This document shows, one piece after another, positions 47,011-58,739 of a stretch of DNA of 64,000 nt. Position numbers and translations under genes: made by a program. Positions within the stretch are counted from its first letter, which is position 1. Every line of letters starts with the position of its first letter. Origin of the DNA: Lota lota (Eukaryota; Chordata; Actinopteri; Gadiformes; Lotidae); contig JACYXH010000856.1 in the NCBI GenBank assembly GCA_026745465.1, positions 114,533 to 178,532 of the forward strand, read 5' to 3'. Under the pieces are notes generated by a model. It had not been told where the DNA came from and made no database searches. It worked only from the letters and a program-made list of their open reading frames with translations.

Positions 47011-47130
47011 GCATCAATATAGACATGATTAAGCTGCATGTGTGTGTGTGTTTGTGTGTGTTTGTGTGTGTTTGTGTTTGTGTGTTGTATCAATATAGAC
47101 ATGATTAATCTGCATGTGTGTGTGTGTGTC
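46976..47130 (+). repeat. (TG)n microsatellites with a 60-bp duplication
   Basis: Two copies of ATCAATATAGACATGATTAA each flanked by TG repeats. The same 20-base motif is in reverse at 58600-58620. Confidence 0.93.
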
Positions 47131-48480
47131 TTTCTGAATACCTTCCTGTAATGTGTGTAAGAAAATCACCCTGCCTTTTGTAGAAACATAACCCATTATA
47201 AATGGTTACATTACATATACTATACTGTTCACTGTCTGTTTTCTCCTCAACACCTTTTATAACCTTTAATGCTAGAACATCAACAGTTGCAGTCATGTAG
47301 AAATGTTTAAAGGATTTAAGTTTATGCTAACGAATACTGAATAACATGTTACAATGTATGATCACTTTACTGATTTGAATAAAGACAAAGTGTGTGTATA
47401 TCGCATCAATATAAACAAAAAACAATGATCACCACGATATAAATAAATACAAGGTGAAACTAACACAGCAGTCCTATTCAAATATGCTTCATAACTGTAG
47501 GCCTATAATAGTGCTGACTAAATATATGAACATAGTTGTTTCCAGGCCTACAGTTTGTTAAATGCCAACACTGCTGTATTATGCAGTCATGTCTGTTTCA
47601 TTCACCTCTAGCTAGTAACATGGAGAATGAAGCTATAGGCCTACATGAATCATTTAAACGTCTTGAGAATAATAAACCAATTGATTTGATGTAAGGTCCG
47701 TTTTGAAACACTAGAAAAAGGTGCACTGTAGCACCATCTGCTGGTTAGATGACGTCAGTGCAACTGGCTGACCTGAAAAACATGAACCCTACGTCATCAC
47801 CAATGATTTATGTGTTGAGACGGTCCTGGCAGTTTTAAATCACCTTGAAGGTCATTTCATGTCCCTCTCATACGAGTGATCCTCTCAAATATAGAGTAGG
47901 CCTACACTACATAACACAATATAGGGATTGGCTCCACAATGTTCAAAGCAATATCACATGAATGGTTAAAATCCCTGGTCACCCAAATCCAAAGGGTAAA
48001 AACGTCTTCTTGAATTCAAAGTTGATATTAGTCATCCATCAAAGATTGATAAAGAAAATATGCTATTTAATAATCTAAAATGCTGTTTAAAAATGGCTTT
48101 ATTAGCACATCACATCATTTTCCAGGATTGAGTGGGCATGGCAGTAATTTGGTTAGAGCTGTTTGATTGACAGCTACAGGAACCAATCGGGTCTGACCAC
48201 TGGGCCTTCATCATTCTATATTGTCCCTGGCAGTATTTTAAAATACAATTCATTACAAAAGCCGTTTGCCACATGTGTCGTTTACTAATTACCGGTCTGC
48301 TACTTGTACGTGGGCCTACCAGGGCATGGGTAGAGTAGATGAATCTTTATTATCCCTGCTGGGGCAATTCCTTTTACAGCAAACAGTTAAAAAAAAGGTA
48401 AAGAACAATTAAGATGGGGTCCTAAAACATATACAGCTAAAAGGAACATTAAAACACTATAAGATTAGGTAGACTCTGGC
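47131..48480. other. Right-arm-specific block
   Basis: It includes 47520-47945, a direct duplicate of 35585-36010, and a single diverged unit of the 8893-9140 minisatellite near 48395-48460. No gene recognised. Confidence 0.6.
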
Positions 48481-51209
48481 TCTATGATGCTAGGCTATCC
48501 TCTGAACCCTGAGGTCAAGAGACTAAATTAGGTGTAGAAGTTCACATATATCCACAGCAAGTTTCCAGTCCGATTCTTCCAAAAATACACCTGAGGCAAT
48601 ATTTCACGTTCAATGCTCTATTTGTGGGCTCATGCAGGATCCCCAAAACAACCACCAGAGACATTCCATGGTCACAAAAAGCTCTGCTTGATTCTGTGTG
48701 TAAAATCCTGAGTGCTCTCTTATTATTCTTCTCCATTCTTCTCCCATTAAAGTAGTTTCTTCATCACACAACACAGTGTCTTAAAGCACATGACAAGGGC
48801 TGGGCTCTCAGTTACCTCCAATCATTACTTGTTATCATGCAAAAAGGTGCAACCCACAGATGGCTATTGGGTTACCGTTATTAAATTAAGCCAATGACAA
48901 ACCGCCTACACCCTCTCTAGGCTAATTATTTCGGGGGAGGGGGGGGGGATGATGGGCCCCCGACCTGTTTGTCTGAGGGGGATCTGTTGCTAGGTTGTGA
49001 GACAAGGGAAGGGCCATTTGATGGCAATACCAACCGTGGAGCAATATCTTACAATATCTTTAAGAACAAAAGGGGGTTAGAGACAGACGTTTAGCAGGGA
49101 GGGGGATGAGAACAGGATGAAGGTAAATATAAATATGAACTCAAACATGGGTTCAGAGAAAGGGATCTGGCGAGGGGGGGGGGGGGTAAGGGCAGGGAAA
49201 AGATGTCGTCAACTAACATTAGGGGGCAGAGACCGGGTTCTGGCTGGGAGGGGGGAACAGTATGAAGCAAAACCAAATTTAACTGTTTAAAGACCCTTTC
49301 CTCAACAGCGTGTAAAGACAGCTGTTTTTCATATATGGGGTCGAAAGGTCAGAAGGAGCCCGCGCCACTCCCCTTCTGAGATCTAACAAAGTGAGAGGGG
49401 TAAGAGGTCATGAGATGGAGCATTATCCGAGGCTCTTTTAGTTATTTCCTGTAGGGCTAGAGGCCCTAAATGTATTATCTTACTTGTCCTTGAGGGCCTC
49501 TTTCATATGAAAGAAACACCAGGTCTCTTTCTCACTCCAAAGTGTCCTTGACCCCTAGGTCACCTACTAATTACATAACTTCCTGTAGGGCTGGAGGTAC
49601 AGTACATTAGCTACTATTTTAGTAAATCTTGATGCCCTGATTCATATAAAAGAGACCAGATGTCGTCATCTTACTCCCTGTGCACACACCATTAACAGGT
49701 TAATGGTGTGTTTGCATCACTTCCTGTAGGCCTAGGACCCTCATGATGATAATTGTAGTAATCTTTTGAAAGTCTTTTTAGTCTTCCTTTTACTTTATTG
49801 ACGCATTAACACTTTAAAGCGGGATTAATTGGTCATGATTATCTTGTGCTTATTATCTATGTTTTTATAAAATTAACCTTTAGAATGGATTTTTTGGCAG
49901 AAGCAAAGCAGACATAAACTCCCTGTTTTCCCACAAAACATGTCGGCCTGGTCCGTCCCAAAGAAGAAATATGTCATCCGTGGGTCACTCGAAAATCTAT
50001 GTTTTTATTGAAAGAACATCATCAGTTACGTAAAATAACATATCATGACTTTCATATAACACACATAACATAGCAGCCCAGATGACTAATGTTACACAAT
50101 GCAAAACAAAGATTCAAACAACATGCAAGCTGCGTGGTTTCAGGGTTAGCAGCATCTATATGAATCACCATGGCAACGATAGAAAAAGTTGCATTAACTA
50201 ACAAACTAAACATCCTCTACGTTCACTGACTGAAGATTACAACATTAAAATGAATATTCATCACTAGAAATGTTATCAAAGCACATTTTAATGCCGTAAC
50301 TATCTTAAAATGTTGCTTTTTCAACTGAGAATAGAATGATTGTCATCCATTTTGTTTTGACAGAACCTTGACATACGTGACGTATTGCTGTTTCTTCAAA
50401 CAGTCGATAGGGGGCTAAAACTGTCATATGGGTCGTTTTCAAAGACCTATACAAACAACCTATTCTGACGTTTAGGTTGGAGATCACGTTTCATCATTGA
50501 TATTGTCAAAAAGTTACGTGGATAGGTTGATGGTCATGAACAGCTTATCCAAGAGAGCCATGAATCAGAACTGTTTGTTACTCTGTTAACTAAAGCTAGC
50601 CTGCTAACATTTCTGATAACTACAGCGGGGCAAACTATGTCATCTATTTATACATTCAGATTATTGGTCTTCTGGTCAGTGTTATTAGGATGACACTAGC
50701 AAACAAACATTAAATATGTTACATTTATATGCAAAATAAAGACAAACCAGCACATTCACATCAGGAAAAAGTGAATCGTCAATATCAATACATAAATATA
50801 ACCCCCACTTCAATTCCATTAAAACAACTTACTCAATCAGAGTTTAAGATAAAACCCTACTGTGTGGATATCATTTGTAAATCAGCTAAGCCAGACAGAG
50901 ATATAAAAGCCAACAGATACTTGATTTAGTCTGTTGAAACCATCTTGAACTCACAATCTCCTCATTTCAGATCAAAGGATTGATGCATGACACAACTACA
51001 TCTGCTCATAAAGAAGTTCACTGATTATAAACTAAAGTAAATGTATTCTATATGCTATTCTAGCACAACATTTGGCCTGTCACAATGCCCATAATGACGG
51101 AATGCAGAACTAGCTAGCTACCTCAGACACACTCTGAGCTACAGCATTCAGAAACTTCACCACTCAGGTCTTCTTCAGAATCAGCAGCTATGCTCCCCAG
51201 TGAGGCCAA
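48481..51209. other. Right-arm non-coding DNA and lectin 3' region
   Basis: Mirrors 14600-17070. G homopolymers lie at about 48943 and 49177-49187. A perfect 13-base hairpin is at 49684-49711. TTTATT (AATAAA on minus) at about 50005 is the partner of the left poly(A) candidate. Confidence 0.5.
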
Positions 51210-54200
51210 TTAGGTGCAGCGAATTTGATTCTCTCTTGTGGAAGTATAGAAGCGCAACTTGTTCACTCCTTCTGTCTGACCTGTGGAAATATAAATATAA
51301 GAAGGTAAATGAAAGTGGCTGAAAAGACCTACAGCTGATTTCACTCATTCACACTCCTAGGTTGTTCACAGTACTAAGGAGGACTTTTATTATCCCAAAT
51401 AGGAAGCTTGAAAGTCTTATTGTTTGAAGCTGTTTGTATTTTTTTTTTAGTTGACTGAAAAAAGAGATTCCTCATGAAGATCTTATCTGAGACTCCCTTG
51501 TGCAGGTAGCACATGCAAGCTGGTGCATGCCTTTACAGAAGGTTAAGCATATTTGACTTGATAAGGACCTGGTAATGGCTCTATAGGCTGGACACCAACC
51601 TGTAAAACAGATGAAGTTAAGATGTTCTTCACAAGAGCGTGGCCTCCATGTGGAAGGTTCCACACTGGACACGGCTCCACAGGGGCTGGAATGGTGTGAG
51701 CGTTCGTCCCATTGGCTGAAGTCCATCGGCTCACCGGACATCCAAAACCAGGAGCTTCCTGAAAGAGACCTACCAACATTGAGAGATTAAAGAGTTACCT
51801 GGGTGGAAGGAAGAATAATGTGGCCAAATATTGAGCTTGTGTTATTTTCATGGTAATTTTGATAAGACAAAGTGATGGACGGACAGACGATCATAAGGAC
51901 AGACTTGATTGCCTGACAGACACTAAGGTCTGGCCAGTACCTGCGCAGGCCCACCCAGAGGTGGCTGGTTAGTGGGAAGGGGGCGCGAGCCACCAGCTCA
52001 TCAATCATCTCCTGGTCTTCTGGGCCCATGAGGCTCAGCAGGTCCCAGTGAGAGTCTCTGCAGTACAGCAGGGCGTCTGTCCAGCACAGCCGTGTCCCCA
52101 TCAGAGTGAGGTTCCTCCCTATCTCCTGAATGCTCATGGAGGGTGCAGCGAGCTCTGTGGAAACAATTGACAGTGTGTTGTTGAGGGAGTTTTACTTTCA
52201 GCACTGTAAGTCTAGTAGAGCTATGAAGTAGAGCCTCTATAATCCCATTCAAAATAGCCTAGCCTACTATTAATATTTACTATGTACCTATTCACCGTAT
52301 ATACAGTCTTCTGCATTGCCAATGCCACTATCAGCATGTAGTTGTTAAACGTTCTGTCCACTAGAGGGCATTCTACCAATTTACATTTATTTAAATATTT
52401 TATTAAATATATTTAGGTAAATATTAATATTAGCAACAAAATCACGACTCACATTGTTTTACATTTAATGTGATTGTTCGTTTCACACAACAATAAAATA
52501 ATAACAAGTCATTGAGTTGAATGGGAGTGAACACATACAAAGTGATTTCCCTTTTGCAAAAGGCAACATACATTTGATTCACACCAAGGTCTAATTTGTA
52601 CGGCTCTAGCCAGGGAATAAATATGCTAAACCAATCACATTTCGCTGTCTTTGTCAAAGTCACCATTGAAACTGTACAAGTTGGAGGAGGTACCAGCCTA
52701 TTAACGTTTCTCAACACACAGTGTTCTTACTGCATCCAAAGTGGTAAACTACAATTATAGACCTATAAATATCACTATCTGTTATATGTATTGATCATTC
52801 ATCTCGATAGCAGTCGGCGCCACAAGCGAATGTTATATTCCACCTCAGTACGTGAATATAGGTTGCTTTTGATAACATGAAGGTGTGCCGTTGTATCGCA
52901 ACAGTTTAGTTTTGGATACCAACTTTCTACAAAAGAGTGACAACTCTATTTTAGTTATTGAGCAGGGAAACAACCTCAAAAACCATAGTCTCCAAAACAT
53001 GGATGTATTCAAGAATGCACACCCACTTATTATATAATTATATATTATATATATTATAAATTAGAAGTCAGCAATGCTGCTTATGCTCCCTTTTTGATTA
53101 TTAAGCAAACACAAAGCAACACAAAGCATCAATGGAAAACCTTACAATGCAAAAAGGTTATTGCACAAAGTGTCTTACAATAACATCATGCATACATTGT
53201 AATAATAGGTAGCCCCGAGTGGGAATCAAACCCCTAACCCTGGCAGTGTTAATGCCATGCTCTACCTGTTGAGCTATAAGGAACAGCAGGATTTGACTTT
53301 TGACCAATGATGGTTGACCAACAGTGGTACTGGTACACCCATCCCCCTTTGATGATCATGTAATGATGGACTGGGTTCCTACCTCCGTACACTTCGACCT
53401 CACACAACGTCAAGTAGCCTCCTTGATCAGAGGACTTGTAGAAGTTGATGAACCTCCCTTCCATTCCCCAACACTTGACAGTCTGAGTTAAGCAGCTTGG
53501 GTCATCGTTGATGATGGCACACCTGAGGAAAAGAGACAGAGAGAGAAGATACAGTAGTCTGGTGAAGGTATCAGAGACCAGATTCCAGTAGCTGGTGTAT
53601 GTCCAGGTGTACTTCAGCAGAGCACTGGCTGTGTTCCCTTATTTTCTGGGAATAGAATATTCTATGCTATTTAGTGATTTACATTTTTATCCAAAGACAC
53701 TTAAAAGCAGATTGAGGTCCATAGGGATCAAACCCAGAACGTTTAGGCTGGGAGTCTAACAGTATTGAGTGGAAGTAGGGGAGGTGACACCAGTGATTCA
53801 CCTTGGATTATCGTTGCCGTTGTTCACCAGTGAATTCCCGATGAGTATTTCCACGCCGTTGAGCCTTTCCCTAGCAACATTCCTATTAGTGACCTGGATC
53901 TCTGACACCCTGTACACACCAGGCAGATCCAGCCTCCACCATGGTTTGGCCTGTTCCTGGGTATGGGTGCAGCTGTTGTGCTCCAACAGAGGGTCGGTGT
54001 TCCCATCGATGGCGCGTTCAGCCAGCCCGCCCCAACCGGTTGTAGACTGAATAGCCGTGCCGCTCAACGCCAGGTTAATGCGGGATGCAGCTTAATGGAG
54101 AGTGAAACCATAGAGTAGTTTGTGAAGTTGCATTCTAGTTTTCAAAACAAATTGAAATACTTATAATAATAATTATAACTTGTCATCGGCCCCTAAATGG

Positions 54201-54541
54201 GGCACATAGAAATACCTGAAAATCCAGGTGACTTCCACAGGAGGACCACAACACCTGGTGATGAGGAAATAATATTTATTTAAGAAAATAATATTTAAGC
54301 TATTATCAGCTTATAATTACAAGCATATATTCTGCAACTATCAATGAAATATTCAAACTAGTCATGATAGGAATCTTACACAAGCCCAGGATTACAATAA
54401 CATAGGAGGAGATCAACTATCAAATGTAATGGCAAGTTGATTTTTTATTAATTCAATATAATGAACTGGATAATGATAAATACTGTAGTGCTGTGTGGAA
54501 TACCTACAAATGAAACTGCAGATGAGACGACTGGACCCCAT
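51210..54541 (-). CDS. Secreted FTP (F-type lectin) + C-type lectin-domain fusion protein, right copy
   Basis: Seven coding exons on minus: 54541-54508, 54254-54216, 54090-53802, 53522-53383, 52154-51941, 51754-51600 and 51280-51210. All have GT/AG ends and phases fit, giving about 313 residues. It differs in length from the left copy only by whole codons (one in exon 3, two in exon 5). Signal-like start MGSSRLICSFICVVVLLW. FTP domain with SCTHT, PWWRLDL, WGMEGRFINFY and LCEVEVYG. The fucose-motif Asp is replaced (NRNVARERL against NRNDVRDRL), and the segments TGWGGLAER, LLEH and QEQ differ strongly from the left copy. The CTLD (CWTDALLYC, LWVGLR, WMSGEPMDFSQWDE) is nearly unchanged and also lacks EPN/QPD and WND. 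It is probably a diverging secreted lectin paralogue with altered sugar preference. The noncoding exon begins near 55007. Confidence 0.85.
53168..53285 (-). mobile_element. V-SINE-like element, right-arm copy
   Basis: Reverse-complement partner of 12971-13116. The tail after GTAAGACACTTT is replaced by other sequence. Its intron position is conserved. Confidence 0.7.
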
Positions 54542-55044
54542 GGTTCTGGAGAAACAACATGCCCAGACAATAGATAACACTAGCTACTAGGTGTACATTC
54601 CTTCATTTGAAGGAATGTACACCTAGCAAGGTCCACCTGCAAGGTGGAAAGTATAAGTGCATAAGCACTTATACTAAGGTACTGTTCATACGTAAACAAT
54701 AAGTGCACATACACTACTACAGTAGTAGTAATACTACTTGTAGTAATACTAGTAGTAATACTTAATACTACACTATTATGACACTTAGCACATAAGTAAG
54801 ACTATACGTTTGTGGCAAGGTATACATTCATACGTGATGACACATACACCATTCTACAACAAGTGGGAACCAATAGATCCTTTGAGATGGAGCTATAAGT
54901 AATTGACACATTACATTAATCTTAGGAGCCCAAAAATGAGGAGTCTACCATTACAGAGTAATACAATAAAATCGTTTTCTCTCTCTGACTTGAAGATGGT
55001 ACTCACCGGCAGAGTCTGTAGGTCCGTCTGCTACGAATGAGGCG

Positions 55045-55140
55045 TCTGCATCTAGGATCAGCACCATATACACTTGGATTTGCATTAAGTAATCCAAAGG
55101 CTCTTGTTTGCAAATACTACTGCTCAAGCGATGACTGTGG
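55045..55140 (-). promoter_or_regulatory. Candidate promoter of the right lectin gene
   Basis: ATGCAAAT (read on minus, about 55078-55085) and TATATGG are retained from the left promoter. The second octamer is altered to TTTGCAAA. Function inferred from homology to 11444-11495. Confidence 0.35.
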
Positions 55141-55275
55141 GAGTGATTAGGGGAGGTTCTAAGCGGCAAAGAAATAGTGAGAGACATGAGGTGAATTTAA
55201 CAAAAACATGGGCCTCTTTATTACAACAAACTTGTCTCGGTTTGAGGTACAGGGGGAAACCGGTAAGCAAGGCTG

Positions 55276-55739
55276 GATGAGCTCGATGGACTAGCCAGCG
55301 CTACAGTAACCTTCACCAACTTGCATCTGATCAGTCTGGTTCTTATTCTGTGGCCCATTGGTGTTGATTATTCTGATGTTTCTCAGCTGCTTTCCCCAGG
55401 TGGTGGAGCTAGCCTGAATGCTGCCAGGACGTCTGGATGTGTCCCAGTCGTCACAACCACCTTTTCCAGTAGGCCTCAACACCTTGTCCATTAGGATCAG
55501 AAAGTCCTAAAGGGAAGAACCAAATGAATGTTTATGTGCACGTTGACAGAAAACTAACCTGCATTGTCATTTATTGTGCCATGGCATTCTTTTCTGTAGA
55601 AAGCCTCTTGCTCCCGCATTGCCATTTGCATAGAAAAAATAAACTGACATGATTTGAGTATTCCTGAGTATTTTAAATTAAAGTATCAAAGCCGAGCACT
55701 TAGTGTCAATGTTTATGACCTTATAAAATCAGATGCTTA
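55276..55739 (-). other. Exon-like open stretch, unknown product
   Basis: On minus, after TTCCCTTTAG at about 55510, the frame reads DFLILMDKVLRPTGKGGCDD then WDTSRRPGSIQASSTTWGKQ and on to about 55291. The acceptor, length and composition look exonic. I do not recognise the protein, and nothing in the left arm matches. 55510-55740 is AT-rich. Confidence 0.3.
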
Positions 55740-56549
55740 AACAAGAAGAGGGTTGGATAATAAAAACTGCAGGGCTATTTAAATCCCTGTAGGCAAATGG
55801 TCTGTGAATACACAAATACGAAGGACTCTGATGGAGGAGGAAGGGAGACGAAGCGTGTGATAGCGAGAGGGGGATGAAGAGAGAGAGGTAAATATATGGA
55901 TATATTTGCATTTGTTGGAGGCATCTTAAAACAGTGTGCACTGTGGTACTAGTACCAATAGTGTGTGATACTAGTTTTAGTACCAAAGGGTTTCTATCCA
56001 TCTCTCTATGTTCCACTCTGCATTCAGGACGAAGGGACAGCGGTGGCCAGGTGTGTCTGGATGTATGGAGCTCTGTCGGGCCAGCGGTTGATGTCTGCGT
56101 CCGAGAACTGGTTAAGCTTCTCGGACACTTATCTTCAACGCCACGGTGTGTGGAGCATTTCATACACAACATCGCTCATTAAAACGCTCAGACACAACGA
56201 TGGTACTAGCTTAAATCCCATCCCCACCCATCTCTTTAACATTAGAAACATATGCTTCATCTCCAAATAGAAAACTTTGCAAAAAAGACATGATTAGAGT
56301 ATTCCTGAGTATTTGCTATTCAACTAACAAAGCCGAGCATTTAGGGTGGATGTTTAGGACCTTACAGGTCAACAGATGCATGAACAGAAGCAGAAGGATA
56401 GACAACAATAAACTGCAGGGTTATATAAATCCCTGTAGGCAAACAGTCTGTGAATATACAAATAGGAAGGACTCTGAGAGAGGAGGAACAGAGAGAGAGA
56501 GATGGGGCTGAAGAGAGAGGTAAATATATGTGTATATTTGCATATAGTC

Positions 56550-57128
56550 TGTCACGGCTTGTGCAGGGAGGTAAACAAATGCAGTCATCAGACTCAGATG
56601 GGTAGGAGCAAAAGGAAGCTTTACTTCATTTAAACAGACAGACAGAAACAAACATACAACAAACAATGAGCCAACAAATCATAAACCAATCAGGCTCAGG
56701 GCTAGACACCCAAGTCTCAGGGCTAGCTCAGGCTAGGGAGCAGGGCTAGTCACCCAAGTCGTAGGGCTAGCTCAGGCTAGGGGGCAGGTCTAGACACCCA
56801 AGTCTCAGGGCTAGCTCAGGCTAGGGAGCAGGGCTAGACACCCAAGTCTCAGGGCTAGCTCAGGCTAGGGAGCAGGGCTAGGAAGGCCAGGAACAGTGCT
56901 AGCTCAGGCTAAGGAACAGGGCTAGGAAGGCTAGGGAACAGGGCTAGGAAGGCCACGAACAGGGCTAGCTCAGGTAAGGGAACAGGGCTAGCTCAGGCTA
57001 GGGAACAGGGCTAGGAAGGCCACGAACAGGGCTAGCTCAGGTAAGGGAACAGGGCTAGCTCAGGCTAGCCCCCCCCCCCCCCCCAGGCAGACTGGGGCAG
57101 AAACTACATGCTACATTGAAATACATGT

Positions 57129-57130
<2 letters not shown>
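56550..57130 (+). mobile_element. Truncated LTR-like end, swollen by a minisatellite
   Basis: It begins TGTCACGGCTTGTGCAGGGA, with AAATGCAG shortly after, as in teleost Ty3/Gypsy-type LTRs read in reverse. A GGGCTAGCTCAGGCTAGGGA-type array (about 56690-57075) and a C run precede the (GT)n where similarity ends. Only part of the element remains. Confidence 0.55.

Positions 57131-57133
<3 letters not shown>

Positions 57134-57202
<69 letters not shown>
57134..57202 (+). repeat. (GT)n microsatellite
   Basis: About 34 GT units. Confidence 0.96.
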
Positions 57203-57204
<2 letters not shown>

Positions 57205-57801
57205 ACGTGGGTAAATTACAGCTCAGACATTTGATTAATGACAGCATTACATTTTGTATGGTTTCTTGGTGTTGATGTGTGTATGTGTGGGTGTATGTGT
57301 GTCCAGTGACGTGTGTGTGTGATGATTTGAAGATCACTGACAATCTTCATTGGATAAAATCTGTAAAAGAATGTCAATTAAAAATGCATTTAATGTGAAT
57401 ATGGTAAAAGTTAGTGCAAATGATGATTTTGGTACAATAAATGTAGGCTACTGATAACAAAACAAACATACTGCATCCATTTGAACAAACAACAAATATT
57501 TATGAAATGATGTGGGCATAATGAAGTTAATATTACAATGGTTTGTCCTCGTTCTGAATGAAAGGTTGCTGTTTGCAAGTCCAAGTCAAGTCTCAAGACT
57601 CTTATGGTTAGAATGTTTTTTTTATTCTTTACCAATACTGATTATGTAAATCCCTGTAGGCAAACATGTTGGGGAATATACAAATACAAAGGACTCTGAT
57701 AGAGGAGGAAGGGAGACGAAGCGAGTGATAGCGAGAGGGGAGGGAGGTTAATATATGGACATATATTTGCATTTGGTGGAGGCATCTTAAAACACTGAGT
57801 G

Positions 57802-58097
57802 TGTCACGGCTTGTGCAGGGAGGTGAACCCAAATGCAGACATCAGACTCAGAGGGGTGGGTGCAAAAGGAAGCTTTACTTCATGTACACAGACAGAAACA
57901 AACCTACAACAAACAAGGAACCGACAAACTGGGCCAGCAGCTAGAGAACTTCCAATACATGGAACACAGGTGACCAGAATTACTAATAAACACAGACAAA
58001 CATTACACTAACGACACAGGAAATACATGTAGTGAATGGGGTTACAGCACCCCCCCCCCCCCCCCCCCGAACCGAAAAACTGGGGCAGAAACTAGGG

Positions 58098-58098
<1 letters not shown>
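57802..58098 (+). mobile_element. Truncated LTR-like end, second copy
   Basis: Same family and start as at 56550, with AACCCAAATGCAGAC intact, a C homopolymer at about 58050-58068, and loss of its far end in a (GT)n tract. No internal region seen. Confidence 0.55.
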
Positions 58099-58135
<37 letters not shown>

Positions 58136-58136
58136 C

Positions 58137-58179
<43 letters not shown>

Positions 58180-58739
58180 TCAATATATTTATATATTTGC
58201 ATTTGGTCGAGGCCTCTTAAAACACAGAGTGTGTCAAAGCTTGAGCAGGGAGGTGAACTGTTGGATGTGAACTAAGGTTGGATGACTCTAACAACCTCCC
58301 CCATGACAGAGGGACCTTGACCCCATGACCCTAGACTCTGGCCCTAGACTCCCCTATGATGCTAGGCTATCCTCTGAACCCTGAGGTCAAGAGACTTAGG
58401 CCCAATCCCAGTTCACTCCTTGCCCCTACCACGTAGTACACAGACACACACACACACACACACACACATAATAAAATCTAGTTGGATTTGCAACTAAATA
58501 AAATACCTAGGGGTGGGTTAACCTACGTTTGAAAATAAATTCACATTTTTGCGTTTCATAATATTATGTTTATGTGGGTCACAAATGCAGCTTAATAATC
58601 ATGTCTATATTGATGCAACACAGACACACACCCACAACCACACACACACACACACACACACACACCAAACTTCCTACTCTGACTGAATCCGCTGTCTGCT
58701 GCTCTCATAGCTCTGCTGCTCGTGTGTGCACTGTGCTGG
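58099..58739. other. (GT)n, (CA)n and duplicated fragments
   Basis: GT repeat at 58099-58172 and CA repeats at 58445-58470 and 58640-58667. 58345-58400 duplicates 48485-48530. 58670-58740 is the reverse of 35325-35400. No gene. Confidence 0.7.

Larger units (their letters stand above)
39405..55275 (-). repeat. Right arm of the large imperfect inverted duplication
   Basis: The reverse-complement partner of 11285-26480. Right-only features are the solo LTR at 40630-41173, 46976-48480 (which includes the segmental duplicate 47520-47945), about 280 bases at 49495-49775, and unique DNA at 52160-53165. Confidence 0.95.
55740..58260 (+). repeat. Three-fold tandem-like duplication
   Basis: A unit with AAATCCCTGTAGGCAAA, AAGGACTCTGA and TATTTGCAT occurs at about 55780-55940, 56425-56550 and 57645-57800. 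The second and third run into TGTCACGGCTTGTGCAGGGA; a shorter third LTR-like start lies at about 58230. Copies are interrupted by minisatellite and (GT)n tracts. Confidence 0.8.
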
